DNA from: Gryllotalpicola protaetiae
GTDB taxonomy: Bacteria > Actinomycetota > Actinomycetes > Actinomycetales > Microbacteriaceae
Length of the DNA: 64,000 nucleotides
Reading direction: 5' to 3'
Assembly (NCBI RefSeq): GCF_003627055.1
Contig: NZ_CP032624.1
Span: 1,178,001-1,242,000 of the forward strand
Shown here: in pieces, positions 1 to 10,543 of the stretch
How the letters are laid out: every line of letters begins with the position of its first letter
How positions within the stretch are numbered: the stretch's first letter is position 1
Position numbers and translations under genes: made by a program
Notes under the pieces: generated by a model
Told to the model about the DNA's origin: nothing
Seen by the model: the letters and a program-made list of their open reading frames with translations, nothing else
Databases searched by the model: none

Positions 1-1489
<1,489 letters not shown>

Positions 1490-1501
1490 GCTCCTTTTCC
1501 G

Positions 1502-2899
1502 ATGAGCGACTCGACCCGCCCCGCCCTGCACGAGAGCCCGATCCCCGGTCTCTTCGTCGTCGACCTCGATCTGCGCGGCGACAACCGCGGCTGGTTCAAA
1601 GAGAACTGGCAGCGCGAGAAGATGCTGCCCATCGGCCTGCCCGACTTCGGGCCGGTGCAGAACAACGTCTCCTTCAACGACGAGGTCGGAACCACCCGCG
1701 GCATCCACGCCGAGCCGTGGGACAAGTTCGTCTCGGTCGTGCACGGCCGTGTGTTCGGCGCGTGGGTCGACCTGCGTGAGGGGTCTTCGTTCGGCACAGT
1801 GTTCACCGTCGAGATCGGCCCCGAGACCGCGGTGTTCGTGCCGCGTGGCGTCGGCAACGCGTACCAGACCCTCGAGCCGAACACGGTGTACTCCTACCTC
1901 GTCAACGACCACTGGTCGCCCGACGCCGGAGCGAAGTACACCTTCCTCAACCTCGCCGACGAGACCGCCGCGATCGACTGGCCGATCCCGCTCGACGACG
2001 CCGTGCTCTCCGACAAGGACCGCGCGCACCCTCGCCTCGCCGAAGTGCGGCCGATGCCGGCGAGGAAGACCCTGGTCCTCGGTGCGAACGGCCAGCTGGG
2101 CCGGGCCTTGCGGGCACAATACCCCGACGCCGAGTTCGCCGACCGCGGCGAGCTCGACATCACGGCCTCGGATTTCGAGACAGCGCGACCTTGGCGCGAC
2201 TACGGCGTGATCATCAACGCGGCGGCCTACACCAAGGTCGACGAGGCTGAGACGGATGCCGGGCGCGCCGCCGCCTGGTCGGCGAACGTCACAGGGGTGG
2301 CCGCCATCGCCCGCGTCGCCGCAGCGAGCGGCATCACGCTCGTGCACGTCTCGAGCGACTACGTCTTCGACGGCACCGCCGCCTCGCACCCCGAAGACGA
2401 GGCGTTCAGCCCGCTCGGCGTCTACGGCCAGACGAAGGCGGCGGGCGACGCGATCGTCGCCACCGTGCCGCGGCACTACATCGTGCGCACCAGCTGGGTG
2501 ATCGGCGACGGCAACAACTTCGTGCGGACCATGGCGAGCCTCGCCGAGCGCGGCATCGCCCCGAGCGTCGTCGACGACCAGATCGGGCGTCTCAGCTTCA
2601 CGAGCGAGATCGCGGCAGGCATCCGCCACCTCATCGATTCGGAAGCCGCTTACGGCACCTACAACCTGACGGGCGCAGGTGAGCCGGCCAGCTGGGCCGA
2701 GATCGCGAGGCGTGTGTTCGCGGCGACAGGGCACGACGCGGCATCCGTCACGGGTGTCACCACGGCTGAGTATTTCGCGGGCAAGCAGGTCTCGCCGCGC
2801 CCGCTCAACAGCGTCCTGCCGCTCGGCAAGATCGAGGCGGCCGGCTTCAGCCCGCGCGACCATCTGGTCGCACTCGACGAGTACCTCGCGAACGAATAA
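1502..2899 (+). CDS. rfbCD: bifunctional dTDP-4-dehydrorhamnose 3,5-epimerase / dTDP-4-dehydrorhamnose reductase
   Basis: One 465-residue polypeptide carries the last two steps of dTDP-L-rhamnose synthesis. Residues about 10-180 are an RmlC-type cupin epimerase: DNRGWFKE and GTTRGIHAEPWDK keep the catalytic His (His69) after the RG pair. Residues about 188-465 are an RmlD reductase: GANGQLG (194-200) nucleotide loop, VSSDYVFDG, and YGQTKAAGD with the YxxxK pair. The usual HGF of RmlC, after VPRG, reads GNA here (VPRGVGNAYQTLE), so the epimerase half belongs to a divergent subgroup. The gene starts 12 nt after rfbB and ends 13 nt before ugd, consistent with an operon. Channelling between the two sites is possible but not shown by sequence. 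Confidence 0.93.
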   Translation: MSDSTRPALHESPIPGLFVVDLDLRGDNRGWFKENWQREKMLPIGLPDFGPVQNNVSFNDEVGTTRGIHAEPWDKFVSVVHGRVFGAWVDLREGSSFGTVFTVEIGPETAVFVPRGVGNAYQTLEPNTVYSYLVNDHWSPDAGAKYTFLNLADETAAIDWPIPLDDAVLSDKDRAHPRLAEVRPMPARKTLVLGANGQLGRALRAQYPDAEFADRGELDITASDFETARPWRDYGVIINAAAYTKVDEAETDAGRAAAWSANVTGVAAIARVAAASGITLVHVSSDYVFDGTAASHPEDEAFSPLGVYGQTKAAGDAIVATVPRHYIVRTSWVIGDGNNFVRTMASLAERGIAPSVVDDQIGRLSFTSEIAAGIRHLIDSEAAYGTYNLTGAGEPASWAEIARRVFAATGHDAASVTGVTTAEYFAGKQVSPRPLNSVLPLGKIEAAGFSPRDHLVALDEYLANE

Positions 2900-2912
2900 G
2901 GAGACCCCGATT

Positions 2913-4226
2913 TTGCGTATCACGGTCATCGGCTGCGGTTATCTCGGCGCGGTTCATGCCGCGTGCATGGCCGAGCTCGGTCATGAGGTGCTCGGCATCG
3001 ACGTCGATCAGGCGAAGATCGAGGCGCTGTCTGCGGGGCGCGCGCCGTTCTACGAACCCGGCCTGCCGGAGTTGCTCGCCTCGGCGAGTGCGACGGGGCG
3101 GCTGAGGTTCACGACGGACATCTCCGAGGCTGCCGGCTACGACGCGCACTTCGTCGCGGTCGGCACCCCGCAGAAGAAGGGCGAGAACGCCGCAGACCTC
3201 ACCTACGTCGACGCGGCCGTCACCTCGCTGGCCCCGCACCTGCAGCCCGGTGCCGTGGTGATCGGGAAGTCGACCGTGCCCGTCGGCACCGCCCGCCGCC
3301 TGGCCGGCATCGTCGCAGCCGCGCAACCCGACGCGACGCTCGCGTGGAACCCCGAGTTCTTGCGCGAGGGCTTCGCGGTGGAGGACACCCTGCGCCCCGA
3401 CCGGCTCGTCTACGGCCTGCCCGAGGGCGGCGCCGGCGACCGCGCGAAGTCCGTGCTCGATGAGATCTACGCCGTCGCGCTCGCCAACGAGACGCCTCTG
3501 GTCGTCGCCGGCTACGAGACGGCCGAGCTCGTCAAGGTCTCGGCGAACGCGTTCCTCGCGACGAAGATCTCCTTCATCAACGCGATCGCCGAGGTCGCCG
3601 ACGTCACCGGCGCCGACGTGACCGCGATCGCCGACGCGATCGGCTATGACGCGCGCATCGGCCGCCGCTTCCTGAACGCGGGCCTCGGCTTCGGCGGCGG
3701 ATGCCTGCCGAAGGACATCCGCGCCTTCCAAGCCCGGGCCGGCGAGCTCGGCGCCGACCAGGCCCTCACCTTCCTGCGCGAGGTCGACGCGATCAACATG
3801 CGCCGCCGCTCCCGCGCCGTCGACCTCACCCGCGAGCTGCTCGACGGGTCGCTGCTCGGCAAGAAGGTCGCCGTGCTCGGCCTCGCGTTCAAGCCGGAAT
3901 CCGACGATGTGCGCGACTCGCCCTCTCTCGACGTCGCCTCGCAGCTTCGCGCCCAGGGCGCCCGCGTGATCGCCTACGACCCGCAGGCCGTGCCCAACGC
4001 GAAGCGCCTGCACCCCGAGCTCGACTTCGCCGACTCGGCCGAGGAAGCGGCGTCCGCCGCCGACGCGGTCGTGCTGCTGACCGAATGGAAGCAGTTCCGC
4101 AACCTCGACCCCGCAGCGTTCGGCGCGATCGTCGGCAACAAGAACATCCTCGACGGCCGCAACTGCCTCGACCCGGAGCAGTGGCGCGCCGCCGGCTGGC
4201 GCTACCGCGCGCTCGGCCGCCCGTAA
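2913..4226 (+). CDS. ugd: UDP-glucose 6-dehydrogenase family protein
   Basis: Likely oxidises UDP-glucose to UDP-glucuronate with two NAD. The product is 437 residues. It opens with a Rossmann motif (ITVIGCGYLG), contains KSTVPVGTA and NPEFLREGFAVED typical of the family, and carries the catalytic cysteine in GLGFGGGCLPKD. The C-terminal domain includes VAVLGLAFKPESDDVRDSPS. The start is a TTG at 2913, supported by AAGGAG ending 10 nt upstream and overlapping the end of rfbCD; the homology begins at this codon. GDP-mannose dehydrogenase is an alternative substrate specificity, but the neighbouring rfbA/rfbB and the overall motifs favour UDP-glucose. It would feed uronic acid into the same surface polymer as rhamnose. 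Confidence 0.88.
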   Translation: MRITVIGCGYLGAVHAACMAELGHEVLGIDVDQAKIEALSAGRAPFYEPGLPELLASASATGRLRFTTDISEAAGYDAHFVAVGTPQKKGENAADLTYVDAAVTSLAPHLQPGAVVIGKSTVPVGTARRLAGIVAAAQPDATLAWNPEFLREGFAVEDTLRPDRLVYGLPEGGAGDRAKSVLDEIYAVALANETPLVVAGYETAELVKVSANAFLATKISFINAIAEVADVTGADVTAIADAIGYDARIGRRFLNAGLGFGGGCLPKDIRAFQARAGELGADQALTFLREVDAINMRRRSRAVDLTRELLDGSLLGKKVAVLGLAFKPESDDVRDSPSLDVASQLRAQGARVIAYDPQAVPNAKRLHPELDFADSAEEAASAADAVVLLTEWKQFRNLDPAAFGAIVGNKNILDGRNCLDPEQWRAAGWRYRALGRP

Positions 4227-4245
4227 CACCTAGGAGCAACACGTC

Positions 4246-5118
4246 ATGCGCGGAATCATCCTCGCCGGCGGCTCGGGCTCGCGCCTGTGGCCGATCACCA
4301 AGGGCATCTCGAAGCAGCTGATGCCGATCTACGACAAGCCGATGATCTACTACCCCCTGTCGACCCTCATGATGGCGGGCATCAACGAGATCCTGATCAT
4401 CACGACGCCGGAGTACAACGCGCAGTTCCGCGCTCTGCTCGGTGACGGCTCCCAGCTCGGCGTCCGCCTCGAGTACGCCGTGCAGCCGTCGCCCGACGGG
4501 CTCGCACAGGCGTTCATCATCGGCGAGGAGTTCATCGGGGACGAGCCAGTGGCGCTCGTTCTCGGCGACAATATCTTCCACGGCGCCGGCCTCGGATCGT
4601 CGCTGCGCGGCCACACCGAGATCGACGGCGGCCTCATCTTCGCCTACGAGGTGAGCGACCCCGAGCGCTACGGCGTCGTCGAGTTCGACGAGTCGTTCAA
4701 GGCGGTGTCGATCGAGGAGAAGCCGACCGAGCCCAAGTCGAACTACGCCGTTCCCGGGCTGTACTTCTACGACAACTCCGTCGTCGAGATCGCGAAGACG
4801 ATCGAGCCGAGCCCCCGCGGCGAGCTCGAGATCTCGACGATCAACGAGCGCTACCTCGAGGCGGGCCGGCTGCAGGTGCAGGTGCTGCGCCGCGGAACCG
4901 CCTGGCTCGACACCGGCACGTTCGAGTCGATGATGCAGGCGTCCGAGTACGTCAAGGTCATCGAAGACCGTCAGGGTTTCAAGATCGGATGCATCGAGGA
5001 GATCGCCTGGCGCGCCGGGTGGATCACCCTCGACGAGCTCGAGACGCTCGCGAAGCCGCTGATCAAGAGCGGTTACGGGCAGTACGTGCAGCGGCTCGTG
5101 GACACGAATCGCAGGTAG
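4246..5118 (+). CDS. rfbA: glucose-1-phosphate thymidylyltransferase
   Basis: First step of dTDP-rhamnose synthesis: dTTP plus glucose-1-phosphate gives dTDP-glucose and pyrophosphate. The 290-residue product has the nucleotidyltransferase signature [16 protein letters not shown] and [17 protein letters not shown] at the N-terminus, the metal-binding [17 protein letters not shown], and [16 protein letters not shown] replaces the more common RLYPLT/RLHPIT. A ribosome site (AGGAG) lies 8 nt before the ATG. It is fourth in the nucleotide-sugar operon although it catalyses the first reaction. Confidence 0.94.
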   Translation: MRGIILAGGSGSRLWPITKGISKQLMPIYDKPMIYYPLSTLMMAGINEILIITTPEYNAQFRALLGDGSQLGVRLEYAVQPSPDGLAQAFIIGEEFIGDEPVALVLGDNIFHGAGLGSSLRGHTEIDGGLIFAYEVSDPERYGVVEFDESFKAVSIEEKPTEPKSNYAVPGLYFYDNSVVEIAKTIEPSPRGELEISTINERYLEAGRLQVQVLRRGTAWLDTGTFESMMQASEYVKVIEDRQGFKIGCIEEIAWRAGWITLDELETLAKPLIKSGYGQYVQRLVDTNRR

Positions 5119-5122
5119 CCCG

Positions 5123-5953
5123 ATGCCCGAGACGCCGCACCTCGCCGTTCTGATCGACGCAGACAACGTCGCGCCGCGACGCCTCGCGGCGCTCCTGGCC
5201 GAGGTCAGCAAGTACGGGGACGCCTCGGTCAGACGCATGTACGGGGACTGGACCAGCGACCAGCTGAAGAGCTGGAAAGGCGCGGTCAACGAGTACGCCA
5301 TCCGGCCGGTCCAGCAGTTCGCGTACACGACGGGCAAGAACGCCACAGACAGTGCGCTCATCATCGACGCGATGGACCTGCTGTACACGAGGCGGTTCGA
5401 CGGGTTCTGCCTGGTGTCCTCCGACAGCGATTTCACCGGCCTCGCCTCGCGGCTGCGCGAGTCGGGGGCGACGGTCTACGGCTTCGGGGAGCGCAAGACG
5501 CCCCAGGCGTTCGTCAACGCCTGCAATCGATTCACGTACTTCGACGTGATCGAACTCGACGTGGATGAGGCGGAAGCGGCGGCCACCGCCGCGGCCACCG
5601 AGGTCGCGGCCGAGGCCATTGCCGGGGCGACGAAGCCGAAGGCGAAGCAGTCGGCGAAGGCCGTTGCGAGTGTGCCCGCGCGGAAGCAGCCGACTCAGAA
5701 CGAGCTGCGGGGCGACACCCGGCTCATCCAGCTGCTGCGGGCAGGCATCCGTGATGCGTCCGATGACGACGGCTGGGCCGACCTCGCGGCCGTCGGCCAG
5801 CTCATCCGCCAGCAGGCGCCGGAGTTCGACCCGCGCAACTGGGGTTTCGCCAAGCTCGTCGGCCTGATCAACGCGATCGGGTTGTTCACCGTGACGCGAG
5901 TCGATTCGCCGAACGGCGGCTCGCTCGTGCGCGTGAAAGACGAGCGGCCATAA
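5123..5953 (+). CDS. NYN domain and OST-HTH/LOTUS domain protein
   Basis: A 276-residue protein with an N-terminal NYN (PIN-like) nuclease domain, residues about 7-150. Its acidic clusters are LIDADN, ATDSALIIDAMDLL and VSSDSDF, which in this fold bind the catalytic metal. A low-complexity Ala/Glu/Lys linker (about 150-190) leads to a C-terminal OST-HTH/LOTUS module (about 193-270) ending in GFAKLVGLINAIGLFTV. NYN-LOTUS proteins are thought to process or bind RNA; the bacterial role is not established. It begins 4 nt after rfbA, so it is probably cotranscribed with the sugar-nucleotide genes, though no functional link is evident. It faces the cardiolipin synthase gene tail to tail. Confidence 0.85.
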   Translation: MPETPHLAVLIDADNVAPRRLAALLAEVSKYGDASVRRMYGDWTSDQLKSWKGAVNEYAIRPVQQFAYTTGKNATDSALIIDAMDLLYTRRFDGFCLVSSDSDFTGLASRLRESGATVYGFGERKTPQAFVNACNRFTYFDVIELDVDEAEAAATAAATEVAAEAIAGATKPKAKQSAKAVASVPARKQPTQNELRGDTRLIQLLRAGIRDASDDDGWADLAAVGQLIRQQAPEFDPRNWGFAKLVGLINAIGLFTVTRVDSPNGGSLVRVKDERP

Positions 5954-5962
5954 CGGTGCGAT

Positions 5963-5983
5963 GGATGCCGGGGGCAGGCATCC
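5963..5983. terminator. weak hairpin between convergent genes
   Basis: GGATGCC and GGCATCC form a 7-bp stem around a 7-nt loop in the 45-nt gap between the converging NYN and cardiolipin synthase genes. There is no T-tract. Both arms are copies of the heptamer that is abundant in the left part of the window, so the hairpin may be a by-product of that word. Confidence 0.35.
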
Positions 5984-5998
5984 GTCGCCCGAAACATC

Positions 5999-7471
5999 TC
6001 ACTGCAGCGCGCTCGTGAGCCGCGCGAGATTGTCGGCGATCGTCGAGCGCATGGGCTGCTTCGCCCACTCCTCACGCGTGAGCTGGCGACTGTTGTCGCG
6101 GTAGCTCTGCTCGACCTCGCGCAGCTCGGTGACGAAATGGCGGCCGCGCACCATGAGCGAGATCTCGCTGTTGAGCTGGAACGAGCGGATGTCCATGTTG
6201 CTCGAGCCGACCACTGCGACCTCGTCGTCGATCGTGAAGTGCTTGGCGTGCAGGATCGTCGGGGCCTTGTACATCCAGATCACGACACCGGCCTCGAGGA
6301 GCTGCTCGTAGTACGAGCGCTGCGCGTGGCCCACAAGCCACTGGTCTGCGATCTCGGAGACGAAGAGCTCGACGTGCACGCCGCGCTCGATCGCCGTGAG
6401 GATCGCGTTGAGCATCGACTCATCGGGCACGAAGTAGGGGCTCGTGATGATGATGCGCTCCTGCGCGTAATAGAGAAGCGCGAGGAAGAGCCGCAGATTG
6501 TTCTCACCCGGGAAGCCGGGGCCGCTCGGCACGAGCTGGCAGTCGATCTCCTCGCGGGGCGGCGCGAGGAACGTGGGCTCGACCAGCCGCGCTTCGCGGG
6601 CCAGCAGCTGGTCTGTCTCGACATACCAGTCGGTGATGAAGATCGCGTTGAGGCCCGAGACGATCGGGCCGTCGAGGCGCACGACGAGCTCTTTCCACTG
6701 CAAGCCGCGGCGCTGGTTGCTCTTCTTGTCGTAGCCCGCGTCGATGACGTTCTGCGAACCCATGAACCCGACCTGGCCGTCGACGACGACGAGCTTGCGG
6801 TGGTTGCGCAGGTCGGGTCGCTGGTAGCGGCCCTTGAAGATCTGGATCGGCAGCATGAGCTGCCACTCGGCGCCCATCTCGGTCAGGCGCTTGATGGTCG
6901 CGCGGTAGCCGCGGGTGCGCAGGCTCGCGATGTGGTCGAGCAGGACCCGCACCGTGACGCCGCGCTTCTTCGCGCGTTCGAGTGCGTCGAAGAACGGGGC
7001 CGTCGTCGGGTCGAGCGTGAAGATGTAGAACTCGACGTGCACGTAGCGCTCGGCCTTGTCGATCGCGGCGATCATCGCGTCGAAGCTGCCCTGATAGTCG
7101 GTGACGATCATCGCCGAGTTGCCGCCGACGAGCGGCATAGAGCCGAGGCTGCGGTTCAGCTGCACGACCTGCTCGAGCCAACTCGGCCACGGGTGGTCAC
7201 GGCGAACGCGTTCCATGCCCTCGGTCTGATCGAGGATGAACTGGTTGATCTGGGCCTGCTTCGCCTGGCGGCTCTTCGGCAGCTTGTACGAGCCGATCAA
7301 CAGGAACACCAGCAGACCGATGTACGGGATGAAGTTGATCGCCAGCAGCCATGCCGTCGCGCTCGTGGGGCGGCGGTTGCGGGGAACGACGATGATCGCG
7401 ATCACGCGGAACACGAAGTCGACGATCAGCCCGAAGATGATGATCGCAGAGGTCCAGAATCCCGCGTTCAT
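5999..7471 (-). CDS. cls: cardiolipin synthase
   Basis: Transfers a phosphatidyl group between two phosphatidylglycerol molecules (or a related reaction) to make cardiolipin at the inner face of the membrane. The 490-residue product starts with two hydrophobic segments (about 6-27 and 38-62), as in bacterial Cls. Two phospholipase-D repeats follow: NHRKLVVVDGQVGFMGSQN near the middle and LHAKHFTIDDEVAVVGSSN near the end; both keep HxK and the Asp. The second is followed by MDIRSFQLNSE, typical of the family. The gene is followed tail to tail by the NYN gene and preceded on the same strand by a 60-residue membrane protein. Confidence 0.93.
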   Translation of the reverse strand: MNAGFWTSAIIIFGLIVDFVFRVIAIIVVPRNRRPTSATAWLLAINFIPYIGLLVFLLIGSYKLPKSRQAKQAQINQFILDQTEGMERVRRDHPWPSWLEQVVQLNRSLGSMPLVGGNSAMIVTDYQGSFDAMIAAIDKAERYVHVEFYIFTLDPTTAPFFDALERAKKRGVTVRVLLDHIASLRTRGYRATIKRLTEMGAEWQLMLPIQIFKGRYQRPDLRNHRKLVVVDGQVGFMGSQNVIDAGYDKKSNQRRGLQWKELVVRLDGPIVSGLNAIFITDWYVETDQLLAREARLVEPTFLAPPREEIDCQLVPSGPGFPGENNLRLFLALLYYAQERIIITSPYFVPDESMLNAILTAIERGVHVELFVSEIADQWLVGHAQRSYYEQLLEAGVVIWMYKAPTILHAKHFTIDDEVAVVGSSNMDIRSFQLNSEISLMVRGRHFVTELREVEQSYRDNSRQLTREEWAKQPMRSTIADNLARLTSALQ

Positions 7472-7485
7472 CAGGCCTCCGACCG

Positions 7486-7668
7486 CTAGTTCTTCGAGGG
7501 CAGACCCCTCTTGGCGCGTTCCTCAGCCTCAATCTTGGCGTACACCTTGCGCTCGGTGCGGTCGGCGCGCACGATCGCCGCCATCACCCACCAGAAGATC
7601 AGCCCGACGAGCACTGTGGGGGCCAGCGCCCAGACGATCCCTTGCCACGCATTCATGTCGGATGTCAC
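7486..7668 (-). CDS. small single-pass membrane protein, unknown
   Basis: A 60-residue protein with one hydrophobic segment (about residues 10-31, GIVWALAPTVLVGLIFWWVM) followed by a charged tail rich in Arg, Lys and Glu that ends in RAKRGLPSKN. This looks like an N-out, C-in single-pass protein. It ends 14 nt before the start of cls, so the two may be cotranscribed. I do not recognise a named family or function. Confidence 0.65.
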   Translation of the reverse strand: MTSDMNAWQGIVWALAPTVLVGLIFWWVMAAIVRADRTERKVYAKIEAEERAKRGLPSKN

Positions 7669-7780
7669 TTTATCGACGGCTTGGTGTGGGACGGCTGTGT
7701 GGATTCCTCCACAGTTCGGGTTTCACTCCGATTAGTACACAGATTTGAATGTAATGCTTTTATTTTTAACTCCCTCGTGT

Positions 7781-7786
7781 TAGCTT
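7781..7786 (+). promoter_or_regulatory. -10 box, probable leaderless promoter for the DUF222/HNH gene
   Basis: TAGCTT ends 6 nt before the ATG at 7793 in a locally AT-rich stretch (7735-7786) without a Shine-Dalgarno sequence. Confidence 0.45.
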
Positions 7787-7792
7787 GGCGGC

Positions 7793-9343
7793 ATGTCGAT
7801 CGACGAGTGCTTATGTGAGCTTCCGGGCCTGTTGGCCGGAATGCTTCCGCATGCCTCCGACATCGGCCGGCTCGGCGACGCGGAGCTGACCGAACTCGTT
7901 CGCGCCCTCGGGCAGGCAGGGTCCGCGCTTCAGGGCTGCGCCGCCGTCGCCGCGGCGGAGGTCGAGACGCGGTCGCGGCGCGAGTTGGGGTCTGAGTCGT
8001 TGGCGCGGAAGGCCGGGGTGAAGTCCGGGGCCGAGCTCGTGCAGAAGCTCACCGGGTCCTCCCTCGGCGACGCGAAGAAGGCCGTGCGGGTGGGCGTGAT
8101 GCTCGAGACCGCTGCTGAGATCGCGCCGGAGCCTGAGGCGGGTGCCGGGCCCGGGCCGCGCTCAATCGAGGCCCTCGCCGCGCTGGGCGGGTCCTAGTCT
8201 GCGCCCGTCGCGGTCGCGGTGCGCAACGGCTGGCTCGCCGCCGAGCACGGCGACCGGCTGCTGCGCGGCCTCGGCGCCCCGCACGACGTCGCCTCCACGC
8301 CCGCGTTCCGTGCCGCCGTGCTGCGATTGATCGGCGATTGCTGGGACGGAGAGCTGCCTGCCGAGGCCGTCGAGAAGGCCGCCAAGGCGGTGCGCGCGAG
8401 CCTTGACCGGGACTGGGCCGCCCGCAACGCGGCCCGGCTTTACGAACAGCGGTATCTGCGACGCACCGTGCGCGGCGACGGCATGGTCAAGTTCGACCTC
8501 CTCGTGGACCCTCTGACCGATGCGCAGATCTGGACGCCGATCTTCCGGCACCTGTCTCCGAGGCTCGGCGTCCCCCGTTTCATGACCGACGACGAACGAC
8601 GCAAAGCCGAAGAGCTTCAGCAGGACGCCCGCAGCAACGAGCAGCTGATGTGCGACACCCTCACCGGATTCCTGCTGGCCGGGGTCACCACCTCGAACCT
8701 GTTCGGGAAATACACCCCCACCGTGAACATCGCCGTCACCACCGGAGAGCTCACGAAGGCGATCACCGCCGACGCCGCCCGGCGCAACGGCACCCCACCA
8801 CCCGGCGCCCCGCCTGGTAGGCCGCCCGGACGGGACAGCACCAGATCGCCGGCACCCGGCAGCACCCCACCGGACGGCAACCCGCCCGACGGCATCGCCT
8901 GGCTCGACGGGAAGCCCGAACCGATCACCGGCGCCCAACTCATCACCGCACTCTGCGACGGAGCAGCCGCCGGCATCCTCCTCGACGACACCGGGCAAGC
9001 CCTCGACGCCACCAAAGCCGAAAGAACCTTCTCACCCAGGCAAAGACGCGCCATGGCCATCCGCGACGGCGGCTGCCTCATACCCGGCTGCACCACGCCA
9101 CCCGCCGCCTGCGAAGCCCACCACAACAACCCCTGGTCCGAGAACCCCACGAACCACAAGACCGAAACCCGCGACGGCATCCTGCTCTGCAAATACCACC
9201 ACCTCAACCTCCACAACCAAGGCGGCCACATCCAACGACGCGGAAACCAGTACCGGCTCCACTGGCCCGGCAGACGACCCATCCGACTCATCCCCACACA
9301 CGGACTCATCACACAACTACGCACCAACGGAGCGATCGCATGA
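7793..9343 (+). pseudogene. DUF222/HNH endonuclease protein interrupted by one in-frame stop
   Basis: The reading frame runs from ATG 7793 to TGA 9343 but is broken by a single TAG at 8195-8197. Both sides are in the same frame and read as one DUF222 domain protein of about 516 residues. The N-terminal 134 residues hold the start of DUF222. The rest completes it, then has a Pro/Gly-rich linker, and ends in an HNH nuclease module with GGCLIPGCTTPPAACEAHHN and LLCKYHHLNLH (zinc-binding cysteines and catalytic His). Such genes are multicopy in Microbacteriaceae and related actinobacteria and their role is not established. The downstream half could be re-initiated at a GTG near 8219, leaving an HNH protein without its full N-terminus. 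A sequencing error at the TAG is the main alternative. Confidence 0.8.
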
Positions 9344-9366
9344 CCACTCCTGTCGGACGTGCTGGC

Positions 9367-9372
9367 TAGCGT
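9367..9372 (+). promoter_or_regulatory. -10 box, probable leaderless promoter for sbcD
   Basis: TAGCGT lies 7 nt before the ATG at 9380 with no Shine-Dalgarno sequence. It supports ATG 9380 over the in-frame GTG at 9371, which would overlap the box. Confidence 0.5.
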
Positions 9373-9379
9373 GAGTGGC

Positions 9380-10543
9380 ATGCGGATTCTGCATACCTCC
9401 GACTGGCACGTCGGGCGCACCTTCCACGGGCATTCCACGCTGGAGGCCCTCGGCACCGTGCTCGACGCCCTGGTGGACATCGTGCGCGAACGCGAGGTCG
9501 ACGTGGTCGCTGTGGCCGGCGATGTGTTCGACTCGGCGACGCCCTCGGCAGACGCATTCGCTGTTCTCGGAAGAGCGTTGCGCGGCATCCGAGCCGCTGG
9601 CGCCGAACTCGTCATCACGAGCGGGAATCATGATTCGCCCGCTCGACTCGGGTTCCAATCCGAGTTCGCGGCGTTCGGCGGCGTGCACATCGTCACCCGA
9701 GCCCAGGACCACACGACACCGGTCACGATCACGGGGCGCGATGGCGTTGCGGTGGACTTCTATGGGATCCCGTATCTTGAGCCAGCGCTCATCAGGCATC
9801 TGTGGCCCGACGAGACACTGCGGACTCAGGCCGACGCCGTGCGGTTCGCGATGCGGAACGTCGGGGCGGCGGCCCAGGCATCCGATCACCGCTCTGTCGT
9901 GCTTGCGCACTGTTTCGTTGCCGGCGGTGGCGACCAGGCGAGCGACGCGGAGCGCGATCTCAGCGCCGGTGGGCTCGACGTGGTGCCGCTGTCCGTGTTC
10001 GAGGGGGTCGACTATGCAGCGCTCGGGCACATCCATGGGCGGGCGAGGCTGGCGGACAACGCGCGGTACTCGGGGGCGCCGCTGCACTACTCGTTCAGCG
10101 AGGCAGGGAAGCCGCGCGGGGCGTGGCTGGTCGAGCTGGGGGCGTCCGAGCCTGCGTCTGTCGACTGGGTCCCGCTGCCTGTGCCGCGCGCGCTCGCGGT
10201 GCTGACCGGAACACTCGATGAGTTGCTGACGGACGCCACGCTTGCGGTTCATGAGAAGGACTGGGTCAGTGCGGTTCTGACCGATCCGACCCGGCCTATC
10301 GACGCGATGCGGAAGCTTCAACGGCGGTTCCCGCACTGCGCCAACCTGGTGCACCGCCCTGCCGACGTGGCCGACGACGGCGCCTCCGGCTATCGCGAAC
10401 GGGTCGGCCGAGGCGTGCCTGATGGTGAGCTGATCTGCTCGTTCCTGAGTTTCGTGCGGAACGGCGAGGGGCCGAGCGAAGACGAGGCCGCGCTGATCGC
10501 CGAGCTGGTCGACGAGCGAACACGAGCGGCGGCAGCCCGATGA
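9380..10543 (+). CDS. sbcD: exonuclease subunit SbcD
   Basis: Metal-dependent nuclease subunit of the SbcCD (Mre11-Rad50 type) complex that processes DNA hairpins and blocked double-strand ends. The 387-residue product has the calcineurin-like phosphoesterase motifs in order: HTSDWHVGRTF, VAGDVFDSA, ITSGNHDSPARL, then a late VVLAHCF and YAALGHIHG. These are the metal-ligand residues of the family. It overlaps sbcC by 4 nt (ATGA), indicating translational coupling. The start is set at ATG 9380, directly before the conserved MRILHTSDWH. Confidence 0.95.
   Translation: MRILHTSDWHVGRTFHGHSTLEALGTVLDALVDIVREREVDVVAVAGDVFDSATPSADAFAVLGRALRGIRAAGAELVITSGNHDSPARLGFQSEFAAFGGVHIVTRAQDHTTPVTITGRDGVAVDFYGIPYLEPALIRHLWPDETLRTQADAVRFAMRNVGAAAQASDHRSVVLAHCFVAGGGDQASDAERDLSAGGLDVVPLSVFEGVDYAALGHIHGRARLADNARYSGAPLHYSFSEAGKPRGAWLVELGASEPASVDWVPLPVPRALAVLTGTLDELLTDATLAVHEKDWVSAVLTDPTRPIDAMRKLQRRFPHCANLVHRPADVADDGASGYRERVGRGVPDGELICSFLSFVRNGEGPSEDEAALIAELVDERTRAAAAR

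Noticed and set aside
2847-4229. Long minus-strand frame opposite ugd
   Set aside because: No recognisable domain, and ugd on the plus strand is unambiguous.
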